Assembly (NCBI RefSeq): GCF_900107175.1
Contig: NZ_FNOZ01000001.1
Span: 310,001 to 374,000 of the forward strand
Length of the DNA stretch: 64,000 nucleotides
Origin: Modestobacter sp. DSM 44400
GTDB lineage: Bacteria > Actinomycetota > Actinomycetes > Mycobacteriales > Geodermatophilaceae
Direction of reading: 5' to 3'
Below the pieces are notes generated by a model. That model worked only from the letters and a program-made list of their open reading frames with translations. It was not told the origin of the DNA and did not search any database. Positions 30,405 through 39,592 of this stretch are shown in pieces. Every line of letters begins with the position of its first letter. Positions within the stretch are counted from its first letter, which is position 1. The position numbers and the translations under genes were made by a program.

Positions 30405-30504
30405 GTTCTGCGGAGTCCTGTCGTCAGGCGGAGTGGAACGGCCCGACTCCGCGGCCCGGTCCGCTCCTCGCTCGTTCCTCGCTGCGATGCTCCCGGGCCT
30501 GTCG

Positions 30505-31224
30505 TCAGGCGGAGGGCTCGTCCACCAGCAGGTTGCGCGTCCGGTTCGGGTCGACCTGGATGCCGGGGCCCATGGTCGTCGAGACGGTCACCTTGCGGAC
30601 GTACCGACCCTTGGCAGCCGAGGGCTTGGCGCGCAGTACCTCGTCGAGGGCGGCGGCGTAGTTCTCGACCAGCTTGGACTCGTCGAAGCTGACCTTGCCG
30701 ATGACCAAGTGCAGGTTCGACTGCTTGTCCACGCGGAAGTTGATCTTCCCGCCCTTGATGTCGTTGACGGCCTTGGTGACGTCGGGGGTCACGGTGCCGG
30801 TCTTCGGGTTCGGCATCAGGCCACGGGGGCCGAGGATGCGGGCGATGCGGCCGACCTTGGCCATCTGGTCCGGCGTCGCGATCGCGGCGTCGAAGTCCAG
30901 GAAGCCGCCCTGGATACGCTCGATCAGGTCGTCGGAGCCGACGACGTCGGCGCCCGCGGCCTCGGCCTCGGCGGCCTTGTCACCGGTCGCGAAGACGATG
31001 ACGCGGGCGGTCTTGCCGGTGCCGTGAGGCAGGTTGACCGTGCCGCGGACCATCTGGTCGGCCTTGCGGGGGTCGACCCCGAGGCGGATCGCGACCTCGA
31101 CCGTGGCGTCGTACTTCGTGGTCGAGGTCTTCTTCGCCAGGCCTGCGGCCTGCAGCGGGCTGTACAGCGTGGCCTCGTCGACCAGCTCGGCGACCTTGCG
31201 GTAGTTCTTGCCGTGCTTCGCCAT
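30505..31224 (-). CDS. rplA: 50S ribosomal protein L1 (uL1)
   Basis: Mobile L1-stalk protein, 239 residues, that helps release deacylated tRNA and autoregulates the L11 operon in E. coli. Start [16 protein letters not shown], core [23 protein letters not shown] and the C-terminal [21 protein letters not shown] are canonical. 143 bp after rplK. Confidence 0.98.
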   Translation of the reverse strand: MAKHGKNYRKVAELVDEATLYSPLQAAGLAKKTSTTKYDATVEVAIRLGVDPRKADQMVRGTVNLPHGTGKTARVIVFATGDKAAEAEAAGADVVGSDDLIERIQGGFLDFDAAIATPDQMAKVGRIARILGPRGLMPNPKTGTVTPDVTKAVNDIKGGKINFRVDKQSNLHLVIGKVSFDESKLVENYAAALDEVLRAKPSAAKGRYVRKVTVSTTMGPGIQVDPNRTRNLLVDEPSA

Positions 31225-31367
31225 GGTGATTCCTCTCGGCCGTCCTCAGGACGGCGATCGTGTGGTGAACGGGCCTGGCGAGGCCCTCCCACTCGTGACT
31301 TGCTGGAACGGCCCCGGTGCAGGGACCCGGCCCGAGCGGAGCTAGGGCTGGGGGGCACCGGGGTCCT

Positions 31368-31796
31368 TCACTTGACCGTGATGCCCATCGACCGGGCGGT
31401 GCCGGCGATGATCCGCTCGGCCTGATCCAGGTCGTTGGCGTTCAGGTCGGCCATCTTCGTCTGAGCGATCTCCCGGACCTGGTCACGGGTGACCGTGGCG
31501 ACCTTGGTCTTGTGCGGCTCGCCCGAGCCCTTCTCCACCCCGGCGGCCTTCAGCAGCATGCGGGCTGCCGGGGGCGTCTTGGTGACGAAGGTGAACGACC
31601 GGTCCTCGTAGACCGAGATCTCGACCGGGATGACATTGCCGCGCTGCGGCTCGGTCTCGGCGTTGTAGGCCTTGCAGAACTCCATGATGTTCACGCCGTG
31701 CTGACCGAGGGCGGGGCCCACGGGCGGCGCGGGGGTGGCCGCACCGGCGTTGATCTGGAGCTTGATGACCGCGGTCAACCGCTTCCTGGGGGGCAT
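31368..31796 (-). CDS. rplK: 50S ribosomal protein L11 (uL11)
   Basis: GTPase-associated-centre protein, 142 residues; target site of thiostrepton-type antibiotics and needed for RelA activation. Proline-rich N-terminal segment [32 protein letters not shown] and the C-terminal RNA-binding [10 protein letters not shown] are intact. Lies 61 bp after nusG. Confidence 0.98.
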   Translation of the reverse strand: MPPRKRLTAVIKLQINAGAATPAPPVGPALGQHGVNIMEFCKAYNAETEPQRGNVIPVEISVYEDRSFTFVTKTPPAARMLLKAAGVEKGSGEPHKTKVATVTRDQVREIAQTKMADLNANDLDQAERIIAGTARSMGITVK

Positions 31797-31857
31797 GACT
31801 TCCTTCTTCTGTGTACCTGGTGGTGGCTCTGAGGGGAGCTGGGTGGGACGGACGGAG

Positions 31858-32757
31858 TCAGATCTTCTGGACCTGGCTGAACGACAGCTCGACCGGCGTC
31901 TCGCGGCCGAAGATGGAGACCAGCACCTGCAGCTTCAGCTGCTCGCCGTTGATCTCGTTGATGGTGGCCGGCAGGGTGGCGAACGGCCCGTCCATGACGG
32001 TGACCGACTCGCCGACCTCGAACTCGACGACCGCAGCGGTGCCGCCGGTGGCCGTGCTGGCCTCGGCCGCGGCGGCCTGCTTGGGCGCGGTGGGCGGAAC
32101 GAGGATCTTCACGACCTCGTCGAGGGTGAGCGGCGAGGGACGGGAGGTGGCCCCGACGAACCCGGTGACCCCGGGGGTGTTGCGCACCGCACCCCAGGAC
32201 TCGTCGTTGAGGTCCATCCGGACCAGCAGGTAGCCGGGGAAGACCTTCCGGTTGACCTGCGTCCGCTTGCCGTTCTTGATCTCGGTGACCTCCTCGGTGG
32301 GCACCTCGATCTGGTAGATGTAGTCCTCCATGTCCAGCGACGTGATGCGGGACTCGAGGTTTGTCTTGACCTTGTTCTCGTAACCGGCGTAGGAGTGCAC
32401 GACGTACCAGTCGCCGGGCGCGGTCCGTAGGGCCTTGCGCAGCGCCTCGGCCGGGTCCTCGTCCTCCTCCTCGGCGGCCGCGAGGGTCTCGGCGACCAGC
32501 GGATCGTGGTCCGGGGCCGGGGCGGCCGCCGGATCGCTCACCAGCGGGTCGCGGCTCCCGTTGTCGGCGTCGGGGACCACGTCGGCCACGCCACTGGCGA
32601 TGTCCTGGTCCGCCGTGTCGGAGGAGCCTTCGGCGGACCCGGGCTGGTCGGCGCCGGTCTCGATGTCGGCAGTGCCGCGCTCGTCGAACCGGGCGTCGTC
32701 GAGGTCGATCGCCTCGACGTCGCTGTCGGTGTCGAAGGGCTCGCGGGGGTCGGTCAC
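31858..32757 (-). CDS. nusG: Transcription termination/antitermination protein NusG with acidic N-terminal extension
   Basis: NusG bridges RNA polymerase to Rho or to ribosomal S10. The NGN domain starts at [23 protein letters not shown] and the C-terminal KOW domain at [24 protein letters not shown]. Before them lie about 115 residues that are strongly acidic and Ala/Asp-rich, making 299 residues against about 181 in E. coli. GTG start at 32757 with AAGGAAGAG 5 bases upstream. It sits in the conserved secE-nusG-rplK-rplA order. Confidence 0.97.
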   Translation of the reverse strand: MTDPREPFDTDSDVEAIDLDDARFDERGTADIETGADQPGSAEGSSDTADQDIASGVADVVPDADNGSRDPLVSDPAAAPAPDHDPLVAETLAAAEEEDEDPAEALRKALRTAPGDWYVVHSYAGYENKVKTNLESRITSLDMEDYIYQIEVPTEEVTEIKNGKRTQVNRKVFPGYLLVRMDLNDESWGAVRNTPGVTGFVGATSRPSPLTLDEVVKILVPPTAPKQAAAAEASTATGGTAAVVEFEVGESVTVMDGPFATLPATINEINGEQLKLQVLVSIFGRETPVELSFSQVQKI

Positions 32758-32801
32758 AGGGTCTCTTCCTTCTCGGGTGTGGTGCAGTCGCAGGGGGCGG
32801 A

Positions 32802-33305
32802 TCAGCCGAAGACGGCGACCACGCCCTTGGCGAAGGCGATGTCCAGGCCGGCGACGAGCGCCACCATCACCGCCACGAAGACGATCACCACCGTCGTGTA
32901 GGTGATGAGCTCCTTGCGGCCGGGCCAGATGACCTTTCGCAGCTCGGCGACGACCTCGCGCAGGAACCGGCCGAGGCTGCGCTTGTCCCGCAGCTCGGCC
33001 GCGCGGGCCCGTTCGGCGTCGGCCCGCGATCGGGTGCTCTCACCGCTGCGCGGGGAGTCGTCCGGCCGGCCGGCCGGACGGCTGCCCGCCCGCCGACGGC
33101 GGGTCGGGGTGGCGACGACCTTGTCCTCGTCGACCTCGGCCTCCTCGGCCACCTCCGCCTCGGCCGCCTCGAGCTCCTCGACGTCCTCGACGCCGGGGGC
33201 CTCGCGGTCGATCTGCTCGTCGCTCAGCTCACCGTCGGCACCGGCGCCGTCGGGACCGGACGGGCGCGTCGGCTCGTCCCCATGTCCCGGCTTGTCCTCG
33301 CTCAC
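32802..33305 (-). CDS. secE: Preprotein translocase subunit SecE with long charged N-terminus
   Basis: SecE clamps SecY. The conserved part is the C-terminal 70 residues: amphipathic [46 protein letters not shown] with one membrane segment. About 95 residues of Glu/Asp-rich then Arg/Ser-rich sequence precede it. The GTG at 33305 is chosen with GAGG upstream; the frame continues through the tRNA-Trp gene, so a longer start is impossible. 167 residues. Confidence 0.94.
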   Translation of the reverse strand: MSEDKPGHGDEPTRPSGPDGAGADGELSDEQIDREAPGVEDVEELEAAEAEVAEEAEVDEDKVVATPTRRRRAGSRPAGRPDDSPRSGESTRSRADAERARAAELRDKRSLGRFLREVVAELRKVIWPGRKELITYTTVVIVFVAVMVALVAGLDIAFAKGVVAVFG

Positions 33306-33370
33306 AGCGCCTCGCTCGTCTCGGTCGTGCCCGGTGTCGGTCTCTCGGTGTCGCTTGTTCCCTGAGGTGG

Positions 33371-33443
<73 letters not shown>

Positions 33444-33871
33444 AGTGCCCCGGTCGGGTGCGTACACCCGGTCAGGACCCTCCGGGACGCGGGGCGCGCC
33501 ATGGCACGACCGGGCTCCTGCACAGGGCCCCGGGCACGCCGGTGGCGGGGTCCCACGGCCCCAGGGCGTCGACTGTACGGGACCGCATGGACCGGCAGCC
33601 AACACGCCAGGTCACCGAGGCCCCCGAGGCGCCTCCGACGGGCCCCGGGGCCCTTGTGACCCGGCGAGGTCATGACCGCCCCGTACCCGGTGATGCGCGC
33701 CGCGTTCGACCAGCGGTGGCACCACCGGGCCCATGCTGCGTGAGATCGGCGGGGGGACCACGCACGCCAGCGCGGTGCCAGCCGAGCTGCTGCCGGAGGA
33801 TGCGGACGACGACCTGGTCAGGGGCCGCCGCCGGACGAGCGGCTGCTGGGCGGCGCGAGGTGGTGGCCGGC
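33444..33871. other. 428-bp gap between tRNA-Trp and the M1 peptidase gene
   Basis: No convincing gene. A 23-codon frame on the plus strand at about 33672 (starting MTAPYPVM) has GCGAGG just upstream but stops quickly and might be a remnant. Other open frames are GC-driven. The tRNA-Trp promoter should lie here. Confidence 0.45.
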
Positions 33872-35368
33872 TCAGCCAGGCAGGTCGTCGACGTCCAACG
33901 CGCCGGCCGCGACGAGCACGTCCCGGGCCGCGGGGAGGCCGGCCAGCGCCGTCGCGACGTCGGTGGGGGTGGCGATCGCCCAGGCCCGGGCGTCGACGTA
34001 GCAGCGGACGGCGGCGTCGAACGCCGCCGCTCCCGCCGCCTCCCGGGCGGCGAGCAGCATGGCCGCACCCTTGCCGTAGACGGCGGTGACGTAGCTGCCG
34101 TTGCTGGGGAACTCCTCCATCGAGGCGCCGACGTCGCCTGCCCGGGCCACCACGGTCGCCACCGCCGGAGGGTCGACCGGGGTGACCACCGACTCCGCGT
34201 AACTGGCGAAGGCCTCGTCCATCCACGGGTCGCGGAACTGCGAGTTGCCGACCATCCCGTAGAACCACATGTGGGCCACCTCGTGCACCAGCACCCCGGC
34301 CGGCGGGCCGAGCAGCAGGATCGAGGACGGGTACTCGATGCCACCGCCCAGGATCGTCAGCTGCGGCACGGTGAGGGTGCGGTAGGGGAACGCCCCGAAC
34401 CGGTCCACCAGCGCCGTGAGGGCCGCCGCGGTGGCGTCGGTCAACGCCTGCGCCCGGGTCTCCGCCCCGTCCCCGCCGTCGTTGCCGGCGGGCAGCACGC
34501 CGGCGGTGACCCGGACGCCGTCCACGATGGTCTCGGCGGTGGTGAAGTCGCCGGCCGCGACGCTTACGTCGCGGGCCGCGGGCTCGCTGGACGTCCAGGT
34601 GCGCCGCCCGTCCCGGGGCGCGGAAGGTTCCGCCTGGTCACCGGTCATCAACACCGTCATCCCCGCGGGGACCTCGACCGAGAGCGTCGTGTCGGCGGCC
34701 GGGCTGATGGCGGTCTCGCCCAGCAGGCCGGCGAAGGGATCGTGTGCCCAGCCGACGCCGGGCTCCCAGGCCAGCAGAGGCGCACCGCTGGCCCACCAGG
34801 AGGCGCCGTCGGCGGTCCCGACCCGGTCGAAGGCGCCCTCGCCCAGTGCCAGCGTGAAGTCCAGCAGCACCTCCGTGGACTCCCCCGCCGCCAGCCGCCG
34901 GGTGAGCGGCAGCACGTAGCGACCGCCGGGCGGGCCGGCGGCAGCGGGCTCGTAGTGGCCGCGGGTCACGTCGTCACCACGGACGCGGTCGACGGTCAGC
35001 CGGTTGCCCTTCTCACTGGACCCCGGCCCGTTCGGCACCAGCCGGAAGACCAGCTCGCCGGTGGGCAGGTCGGGGGTGAAGACGACGCTTTCGGAGCCGG
35101 TGACGGTGCGCCCGTCGTCGGAGAGGGAGAAGTCCACGTCCACCACCGGCCGGTCCGGGTCCGGTGCCGCCCGCTCGGCTGGGCATGCGCCCGTCCACGG
35201 TCCCGCACTGGAGTGCGGGTCGTCCGACGGCGCGCTGCGCGACGACGCACTGGGGACGGCGGTGCCGGTGGCTCCCGCGTCGGGGGACGGCGGGCTGCCC
35301 GACTCACAGCCGGCGGTGGTCACGGCGAGCAGCAGCACGATCCCGGCCAGGCCGCGTCGCCGGGACAC
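33872..35368 (-). CDS. M1-family zinc metallopeptidase lipoprotein
   Basis: 498 residues. N-terminal signal with lipobox TAGC (Cys21) followed by a Ser/Pro/Ala linker points to a lipid-anchored, extracytoplasmic protein. The M1 zinc site is complete: HEVAH (362-366) plus Glu385 in PWMDEAF, with the exopeptidase-like GGGIEYP (341-347) in place of GxMEN. N-terminal beta domain resembles the aminopeptidase N saddle. Shorter than full aminopeptidase N, lacking the large C-terminal helical domain. GTG start at 35368, 8 bp after the hadB-like stop, so probably part of the had operon. Peptide substrate unknown. Confidence 0.85.
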   Translation of the reverse strand: MSRRRGLAGIVLLLAVTTAGCESGSPPSPDAGATGTAVPSASSRSAPSDDPHSSAGPWTGACPAERAAPDPDRPVVDVDFSLSDDGRTVTGSESVVFTPDLPTGELVFRLVPNGPGSSEKGNRLTVDRVRGDDVTRGHYEPAAAGPPGGRYVLPLTRRLAAGESTEVLLDFTLALGEGAFDRVGTADGASWWASGAPLLAWEPGVGWAHDPFAGLLGETAISPAADTTLSVEVPAGMTVLMTGDQAEPSAPRDGRRTWTSSEPAARDVSVAAGDFTTAETIVDGVRVTAGVLPAGNDGGDGAETRAQALTDATAAALTALVDRFGAFPYRTLTVPQLTILGGGIEYPSSILLLGPPAGVLVHEVAHMWFYGMVGNSQFRDPWMDEAFASYAESVVTPVDPPAVATVVARAGDVGASMEEFPSNGSYVTAVYGKGAAMLLAAREAAGAAAFDAAVRCYVDARAWAIATPTDVATALAGLPAARDVLVAAGALDVDDLPG

Positions 35369-35376
35369 CGGTGCGG

Positions 35377-35805
35377 TCAGCTCAGCGCGACGACGGCCCG
35401 GGCGAGGGAGAGCACCTTCGCGCCGCCGCTGGTAACGGTGAGGTCGATCCGGACCCGGCCGTCCTCGAGCAGCGCGGCCACCCGGCCGCGGACGGTTAGC
35501 TCGGCGCCGGCGTCGTCGTCGGGGACGACGACCGGCCGGCTGAACCGGACCTGGTAGTCGACGACCGCCCCGGGGTCGCCGACCCAGGCGGTGACGGCGC
35601 GGGCGGCGAGGCCGGCGGTCAGCATCCCGTGGGCGATGACGCCGGGTAGGCCGACCTCGCGGGCGACCCGCTCGTTCCAGTGGATGACGTTGAAGTCCCT
35701 CGACGCGCCGGCGTAGCGGACCAGGTCGGCACGGGTGACGCGGGAGACCTGCTCGGGGAGCTCGGTGCCGACCGCAACGTCGGCCAGCCCGACGGCCGCA
35801 CTCAC
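35377..35805 (-). CDS. hadB: MaoC-family (3R)-hydroxyacyl-ACP dehydratase, HadB-like
   Basis: 142-residue hot-dog fold hydratase. The hydratase-2 signature YAGASRDFNVIHWNERVAREVGLPGVIAHGML contains the catalytic Asp and His. In M. tuberculosis HadB is the catalytic partner of HadA in FAS-II elongation. The GTG at 35805 overlaps the hadA stop (GTGA), indicating coupled translation and heterodimer assembly. Symbol is by synteny and motif; the organism need not make mycolates, so the acyl substrate is uncertain. Confidence 0.85.
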   Translation of the reverse strand: MSAAVGLADVAVGTELPEQVSRVTRADLVRYAGASRDFNVIHWNERVAREVGLPGVIAHGMLTAGLAARAVTAWVGDPGAVVDYQVRFSRPVVVPDDDAGAELTVRGRVAALLEDGRVRIDLTVTSGGAKVLSLARAVVALS

Positions 35806-36248
35806 GCCGCGCCCCGGGCGACCAGCATGGACGTGGTGGTGCACACCGGTTCGCCGTCCTCGGTGGCCAGGTCGACGCGCGTGGTGAGCATGTCGTTGCC
35901 GGCCACGCTGCGGACCGCGTCGATCGAGGCGGTGGCGACCAGCCGGTCGCCGGCCGTGATCGGGCGGTGGTGGGTGAAGCGCTGCTCGCCGTGCACCACC
36001 CGGCTGTAGTCGATGCCCACGTCGGGGTCATCGACTACCACGTCGCCGGCACCCAGGCTCAGCACGATGGCGAAGGTGGGCGGGGCGATCACGTCCGGGT
36101 GACCGGCCGCCCGCGCCGCGACCGGGTCGCGGTAGAGCGGGTCGGGGTCACCGAGCGCCGTGGCGAACTCGGCGATCTTCTCGCGGCCGACCTCGTACAC
36201 GGCAGAGGGCGGGTAGCTGCGCCCGACCAGTCCTGCGTCCAGCGCCAT
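35802..36248 (-). CDS. hadA: MaoC-family dehydratase subunit, HadA-like
   Basis: 148 residues; hot-dog fold without the catalytic Asp/His pair in the usual position, matching the N-terminal, non-catalytic type of subunit (HadA/HadC). Motifs: YPPSAVYEVGREKIAEFATALGDPDPLYRD, APPTFAIVLSL, GEQRFTHHRPITAGD. In actinobacteria it lies between rpmG and hadB as here. HadC is absent; the following gene is an M1 peptidase. Confidence 0.85.
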   Translation of the reverse strand: MALDAGLVGRSYPPSAVYEVGREKIAEFATALGDPDPLYRDPVAARAAGHPDVIAPPTFAIVLSLGAGDVVVDDPDVGIDYSRVVHGEQRFTHHRPITAGDRLVATASIDAVRSVAGNDMLTTRVDLATEDGEPVCTTTSMLVARGAA

Positions 36249-36293
36249 GCTCCCCGCCCTCTCGCCCTGCTCGTCTCGCGGTGACCGCCTGCG

Positions 36294-36458
36294 TCAGCGG
36301 GTCTCGCGGTGGACCGTGTGCTTCCGGTCGGTCGGGCAGTACTTCTTCAGCTCGATCCGGTCGGGGTCGTTGCGCCGGTTCTTGCGGGTGATGTAGTTGC
36401 GGTTCTTGCACTCCTGGCAGGCCAGGGTGATCTTCGGACGGACGTCAGTGGCTGCCAT
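36294..36458 (-). CDS. rpmG: 50S ribosomal protein L33 (bL33) with incomplete zinc ribbon
   Basis: 54 residues, start [34 protein letters not shown]. Zinc-type L33 normally has CxxC...CxxC; here the first pair (CQEC) is present but the second reads YCPTD, so the fourth cysteine is an aspartate. Zinc could still be held by three Cys plus Asp or be lost. ATG at 36458; longer in-frame opening is rejected because it runs toward tRNA-Met. Confidence 0.95.
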   Translation of the reverse strand: MAATDVRPKITLACQECKNRNYITRKNRRNDPDRIELKKYCPTDRKHTVHRETR

Positions 36459-36548
36459 GAGCTTCCTCGCCTTGTCGTTCTCGGATGCTGCCGTGTCCAG
36501 CGGGTGCCGGACGCGACGACAAACCCCGGTGCCGGGGTCCGTCTGGGG

Positions 36549-36622
36549 TAGCGGTGACCGGACTTGAACCGGTGACACAGCGATTATGAGCCGCTTGCTC
36601 TACCAGTCTGAGCTACACCGCC
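36549..36622 (-). tRNA. tRNA-Met (anticodon CAT, elongator)
   Basis: 74-nt cloverleaf: acceptor ggcggtg/caccgct with a terminal G-U pair, D-arm, anticodon loop ctCATaa, T-arm accgg-ttcaagt-ccggt. The standard G1 pairing indicates elongator rather than initiator. CCA is not encoded. Confidence 0.93.
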
Positions 36623-36665
36623 GGGTGACCGAACGGCCCGGTCTCGCGACAGGACCGGTGGTCGG

Positions 36666-36738
36666 AGCCCCTTTACGGAATCGAACCGTAGACCTTCTCC
36701 TTACCATGGAGACGCTCTGCCGACTGAGCTAAAGGGGC
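36666..36738 (-). tRNA. tRNA-Thr (anticodon GGT)
   Basis: 73-nt cloverleaf with acceptor gcccctt/aaggggc, anticodon stem tctcc/ggaga enclosing atGGTaa, and T-arm tacgg-ttcgatt-ccgta. Forms a pair with tRNA-Met upstream of rpmG. Confidence 0.95.
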
Positions 36739-36847
36739 ATGCTCGGATCGAGTGGAAACTCTACCTGGCGGAGACACGGTGGGTGTCGCCGGGGTCGAGC
36801 CCCGCGCGTCCGGGCGCAGGAAGACTCTAACAGTCGGCTGCGCGGCC

Positions 36848-36936
36848 AGCCGTTGTCCCCCGCACCGGAGGTGGGTCGGTCAGGTGGCGGCACGGCGTAG
36901 CCGTTCCGCCCTGCACCGGAGGTGGGCCGGTCAGGT
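36848..36936. repeat. Two direct 38-bp repeats, period 51 bp
   Basis: Copies at 36848-36885 and 36899-36936 share the core caccggaggtggg(t/c)cggtcaggt and diverge slightly at their left ends. The second copy overlaps the stop codon of the EAL protein gene. Function unknown; possibly an intergenic repetitive element copied in tandem. Confidence 0.75.
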
Positions 36937-39468
36937 CCGGACGAACAGGCGCCGGTGGATGGCGCCCGGCGCGGCACTGCGGACGCCGGTGCGGGCGAGC
37001 AGCCAGCCTTCCAGTCGGTCCTCCGGCAACGGGCGGCTGACCAGGAAGCCCTGCACCTTGTCGCAGCCCATCTGGGCCAGCAGGTCGCGGGTCACCTCGT
37101 CCTCGACGCCCTCGGCGACGACCCGCAACCCCAGGTTGTGCGCCAGCTCGACGATCGACCGGGCGATGAAGGACTCATTCTGGCTGGTGGACATGCCCAG
37201 CACGAACGACTTGTCGATCTTCAGTTCGTCGATCGGGAGCTGGCGGAGCTGGGACAGCGACGAGTACCCGGTGCCGAAGTCGTCCATGGACAGTCGCAGA
37301 CCCAGGGAGTGCAGGTCGGCCAGCACCGTGCCGTTGCGCACCGTGTCATCGACCACACTGCCCTCGGTGAGCTCTAGGGTGAGCAGCTCACCGGGTACCC
37401 CGTGCCGCCGGAGCGCTCGGCGCACCCGGTCGACGAGGTCCGGCTCGGACAGGCAGCGCGCCGACAGGTTCACCGCGACCGACAGGGCGATGTCCTGGTC
37501 CAGCCAGCGGCGGCAGCGGTCCAGCGCCCGGTCCAGGACGTAGTCGGTGAGCGAGCCGATCCGGCCGATCTGCTCGGCCAGGCTGATGAAGTCGTCGGGC
37601 GGGACATTGCCGTATCGCGGGTGTGCCCAGCGGACCAGCGTCTCGACCGAGACGATGTCGGACGTGCGGGTGTCGACGATCGGCTGGAAGACCACAGTGA
37701 TCTGCCGCTCGGCCATCGCCGTCTCCAGCTCCGCGCCCAACTGCAGCCGGCGCAGGCTCTGCTGGTCCAGCACCGGGTGGTAAGTGGCCACCCCGCCGGA
37801 GTTCTGTGCGGCGAGCAGGGCGACGTCGGCGCGCTGGATGAGCGTGCCGGAGTCCGATCCGTGCACCGGGGCGGCCGCGACCCCGATGGTCAGCGACACC
37901 TCCAGGTCCAGCCCGGCCACCCGGGCGCGGGTGGAGGCCGCCTCCCGCAGCCGGCGGGCCGCGCGCTCGGTCGCCGCCAGGGACAGCGAGGGCAGCAGGA
38001 CGGCGAACTGGCCGGCCTCCATCCGCGCGACCACGGCCTGCGGCGGTGCGTGCTCACGCAACAGCCCGGCGGTGACCAGGAGCAGCTCGTCGCTGGCAGC
38101 GTGGCCGAGGGTGTCGGTGACGTTGGTGTAGCCGTCGAGCGAGGCCAGCACCAGGCCCACCCGGTCAGCCGGACCGGCCAGCAGCAGCGCGTCGATCTCG
38201 GCACCCAGCCGCTGCCGGTTGGGCAGGCCGGTCAGCCGGTCGTGGTCGGCGTCGTGCCGGATCTGGCTGAGCAGCTGCTGCTGGCGGATCGCCGCGTTGA
38301 CGTGGGTGAGCATCGAGTCCAGAGCTCCCCGGTCGCCGTCGGCGAAGGAGACGACGTCGCCCCGGCGGTCGCAGACCTCCAGATAGCCCGGCTCACCGGC
38401 GGCGGTGGTGACGGGCGCGCCCAGCACCTCGCGGGCGCCGCGGCGCTCCAGGGCGGCGGCCTCGGCGCCGTGCGACCGGCCGGCGGACACCAGGACCGGG
38501 CCGGTGACCCCGCCGGCCAGCGCCCGACGGCGCAGCGGGTCGTCGGGGTCGCCCGGTCCGTCGTACCAGGCCAGCTCGCCGTCGGCGGCGTCCACCACGA
38601 GCCTCGGCCCCTCGTCGAGGTACGGCGGTAGCCACAGCGCCACCCGGTCGGCGTGCAGCAGCTCGCGGACGGCGCTGACGATCTCGCGGGTACCGGCCTC
38701 GTCCGGGCTGACCAGCTCCACGCGACGGGCGAAGTCGTAGACCCGCTGCACGGTGCGCCGCTCACGCACAGCCCGGGCGGACTGGCGGAAGATGGCCAAC
38801 ACACCGAGCAGCAGCGGGGCCATGAGCGCCCACGCCCAGGTGGTCTTCGCGGTGAGCAGCAGGGCGATGACGGCGACCACGACGCCCAGCGGGCCGACCA
38901 CCGCATTGGGCAGCGCGGCGAGGAAGAACGACCAGCCGGGGAAACCGTCGGCCAGGCTGATGGCGGCGCCGACGCCGATCACGCTGACCAGCCACACCAC
39001 GAGGATTGTCACGACCAGGGCGAGCCAGGTGAGCGGGCGGTTGACGTCCACCGGCGGGAACAGGGCCAGCACGGCCACCCCGGCGGCGAGCTCGGTGACC
39101 GCCAGCGCGCCGTTGAACACCAGCTTGGCCAACGGATAGCCCTGCACTCGCATGACCACGGCGATGGCGCCAACCCAGGCCACCGCCGTCCAGAAGCCGC
39201 CGATCTCGACCAGGCCGAAGATGATGGCTATCTCGGTGGGCGAGGCGGAGATGGTCTGTTTGCGAAACTCGAGGTCCAACTGGACGGACTCGGTGAGGAC
39301 GAAGATCAGCAGCAGCCCCAGCACCGCCCACCAGGGCGGTGTCGCCCAGGTAGTGGAGAGCGCGGGGACGCCGACGACGACAGCCACGGCGACCGCCAGG
39401 CTGGCGATCGTCCACGGTTGCCGCATCAGGAGGGGCCCCGGGGACCCGGGGACCAGGGGCTCGGCCAA
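36931..39468 (-). CDS. Membrane-bound GAF/GGDEF(degenerate)-EAL protein
   Basis: 845 residues: about seven N-terminal membrane segments (residues 20-225, MASE-like sensor), a GAF-like domain, a GGDEF domain whose active motif has become MEAGQF (no cyclase activity expected) and a C-terminal EAL domain. The EAL domain keeps the catalytic set: ETLVRW, NLSARCL, ELTEGSV, DDFGTGYSSL, KIDKSFV, AEGVE and QGFLVSRPL. Predicted c-di-GMP phosphodiesterase, with the degenerate GGDEF perhaps binding GTP as a regulator. Start is TTG at 39468; ATG at 39426 is an alternative lacking a clear binding site. Confidence 0.88.
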   Translation of the reverse strand: MAEPLVPGSPGPLLMRQPWTIASLAVAVAVVVGVPALSTTWATPPWWAVLGLLLIFVLTESVQLDLEFRKQTISASPTEIAIIFGLVEIGGFWTAVAWVGAIAVVMRVQGYPLAKLVFNGALAVTELAAGVAVLALFPPVDVNRPLTWLALVVTILVVWLVSVIGVGAAISLADGFPGWSFFLAALPNAVVGPLGVVVAVIALLLTAKTTWAWALMAPLLLGVLAIFRQSARAVRERRTVQRVYDFARRVELVSPDEAGTREIVSAVRELLHADRVALWLPPYLDEGPRLVVDAADGELAWYDGPGDPDDPLRRRALAGGVTGPVLVSAGRSHGAEAAALERRGAREVLGAPVTTAAGEPGYLEVCDRRGDVVSFADGDRGALDSMLTHVNAAIRQQQLLSQIRHDADHDRLTGLPNRQRLGAEIDALLLAGPADRVGLVLASLDGYTNVTDTLGHAASDELLLVTAGLLREHAPPQAVVARMEAGQFAVLLPSLSLAATERAARRLREAASTRARVAGLDLEVSLTIGVAAAPVHGSDSGTLIQRADVALLAAQNSGGVATYHPVLDQQSLRRLQLGAELETAMAERQITVVFQPIVDTRTSDIVSVETLVRWAHPRYGNVPPDDFISLAEQIGRIGSLTDYVLDRALDRCRRWLDQDIALSVAVNLSARCLSEPDLVDRVRRALRRHGVPGELLTLELTEGSVVDDTVRNGTVLADLHSLGLRLSMDDFGTGYSSLSQLRQLPIDELKIDKSFVLGMSTSQNESFIARSIVELAHNLGLRVVAEGVEDEVTRDLLAQMGCDKVQGFLVSRPLPEDRLEGWLLARTGVRSAAPGAIHRRLFVRT

Positions 39469-39543
39469 CGTCAGCCTGTCTGTAAGGGGGAGGCGTCAAC
39501 CGAAAGTAACAGTGCGCCGGACCCTTGCGGGGCAACTCACCCC

Positions 39544-39576
39544 GATGAGGCAGCCTTACATCGAGGCTGCCTCATC
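39544..39576 (-). terminator. Perfect 13-bp hairpin between the micropeptide gene and the EAL gene
   Basis: gatgaggcagcct / aggctgcctcatc with a 7-base loop, 17 bp past the micropeptide stop and 75 bp before the EAL start. It could end a separate micropeptide transcript or act as an attenuator for the EAL gene. Confidence 0.7.
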
Positions 39577-39592
39577 CACGAGGGAACGGAGG

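Noticed and set aside
30455-30495. Sequence rich in ctcctcgctcgttcctcgctgcgatgc next to rplA
   Set aside because: Looks like a dispersed GC repeat seen in actinobacteria, but only one clear copy is in this window, so repeat status cannot be shown.
33612-33871. Open frames in the tRNA-Trp/M1 peptidase gap, including a 23-codon frame starting MTAPYPVM
   Set aside because: Too short and without recognisable domain; possibly a remnant but not supportable.
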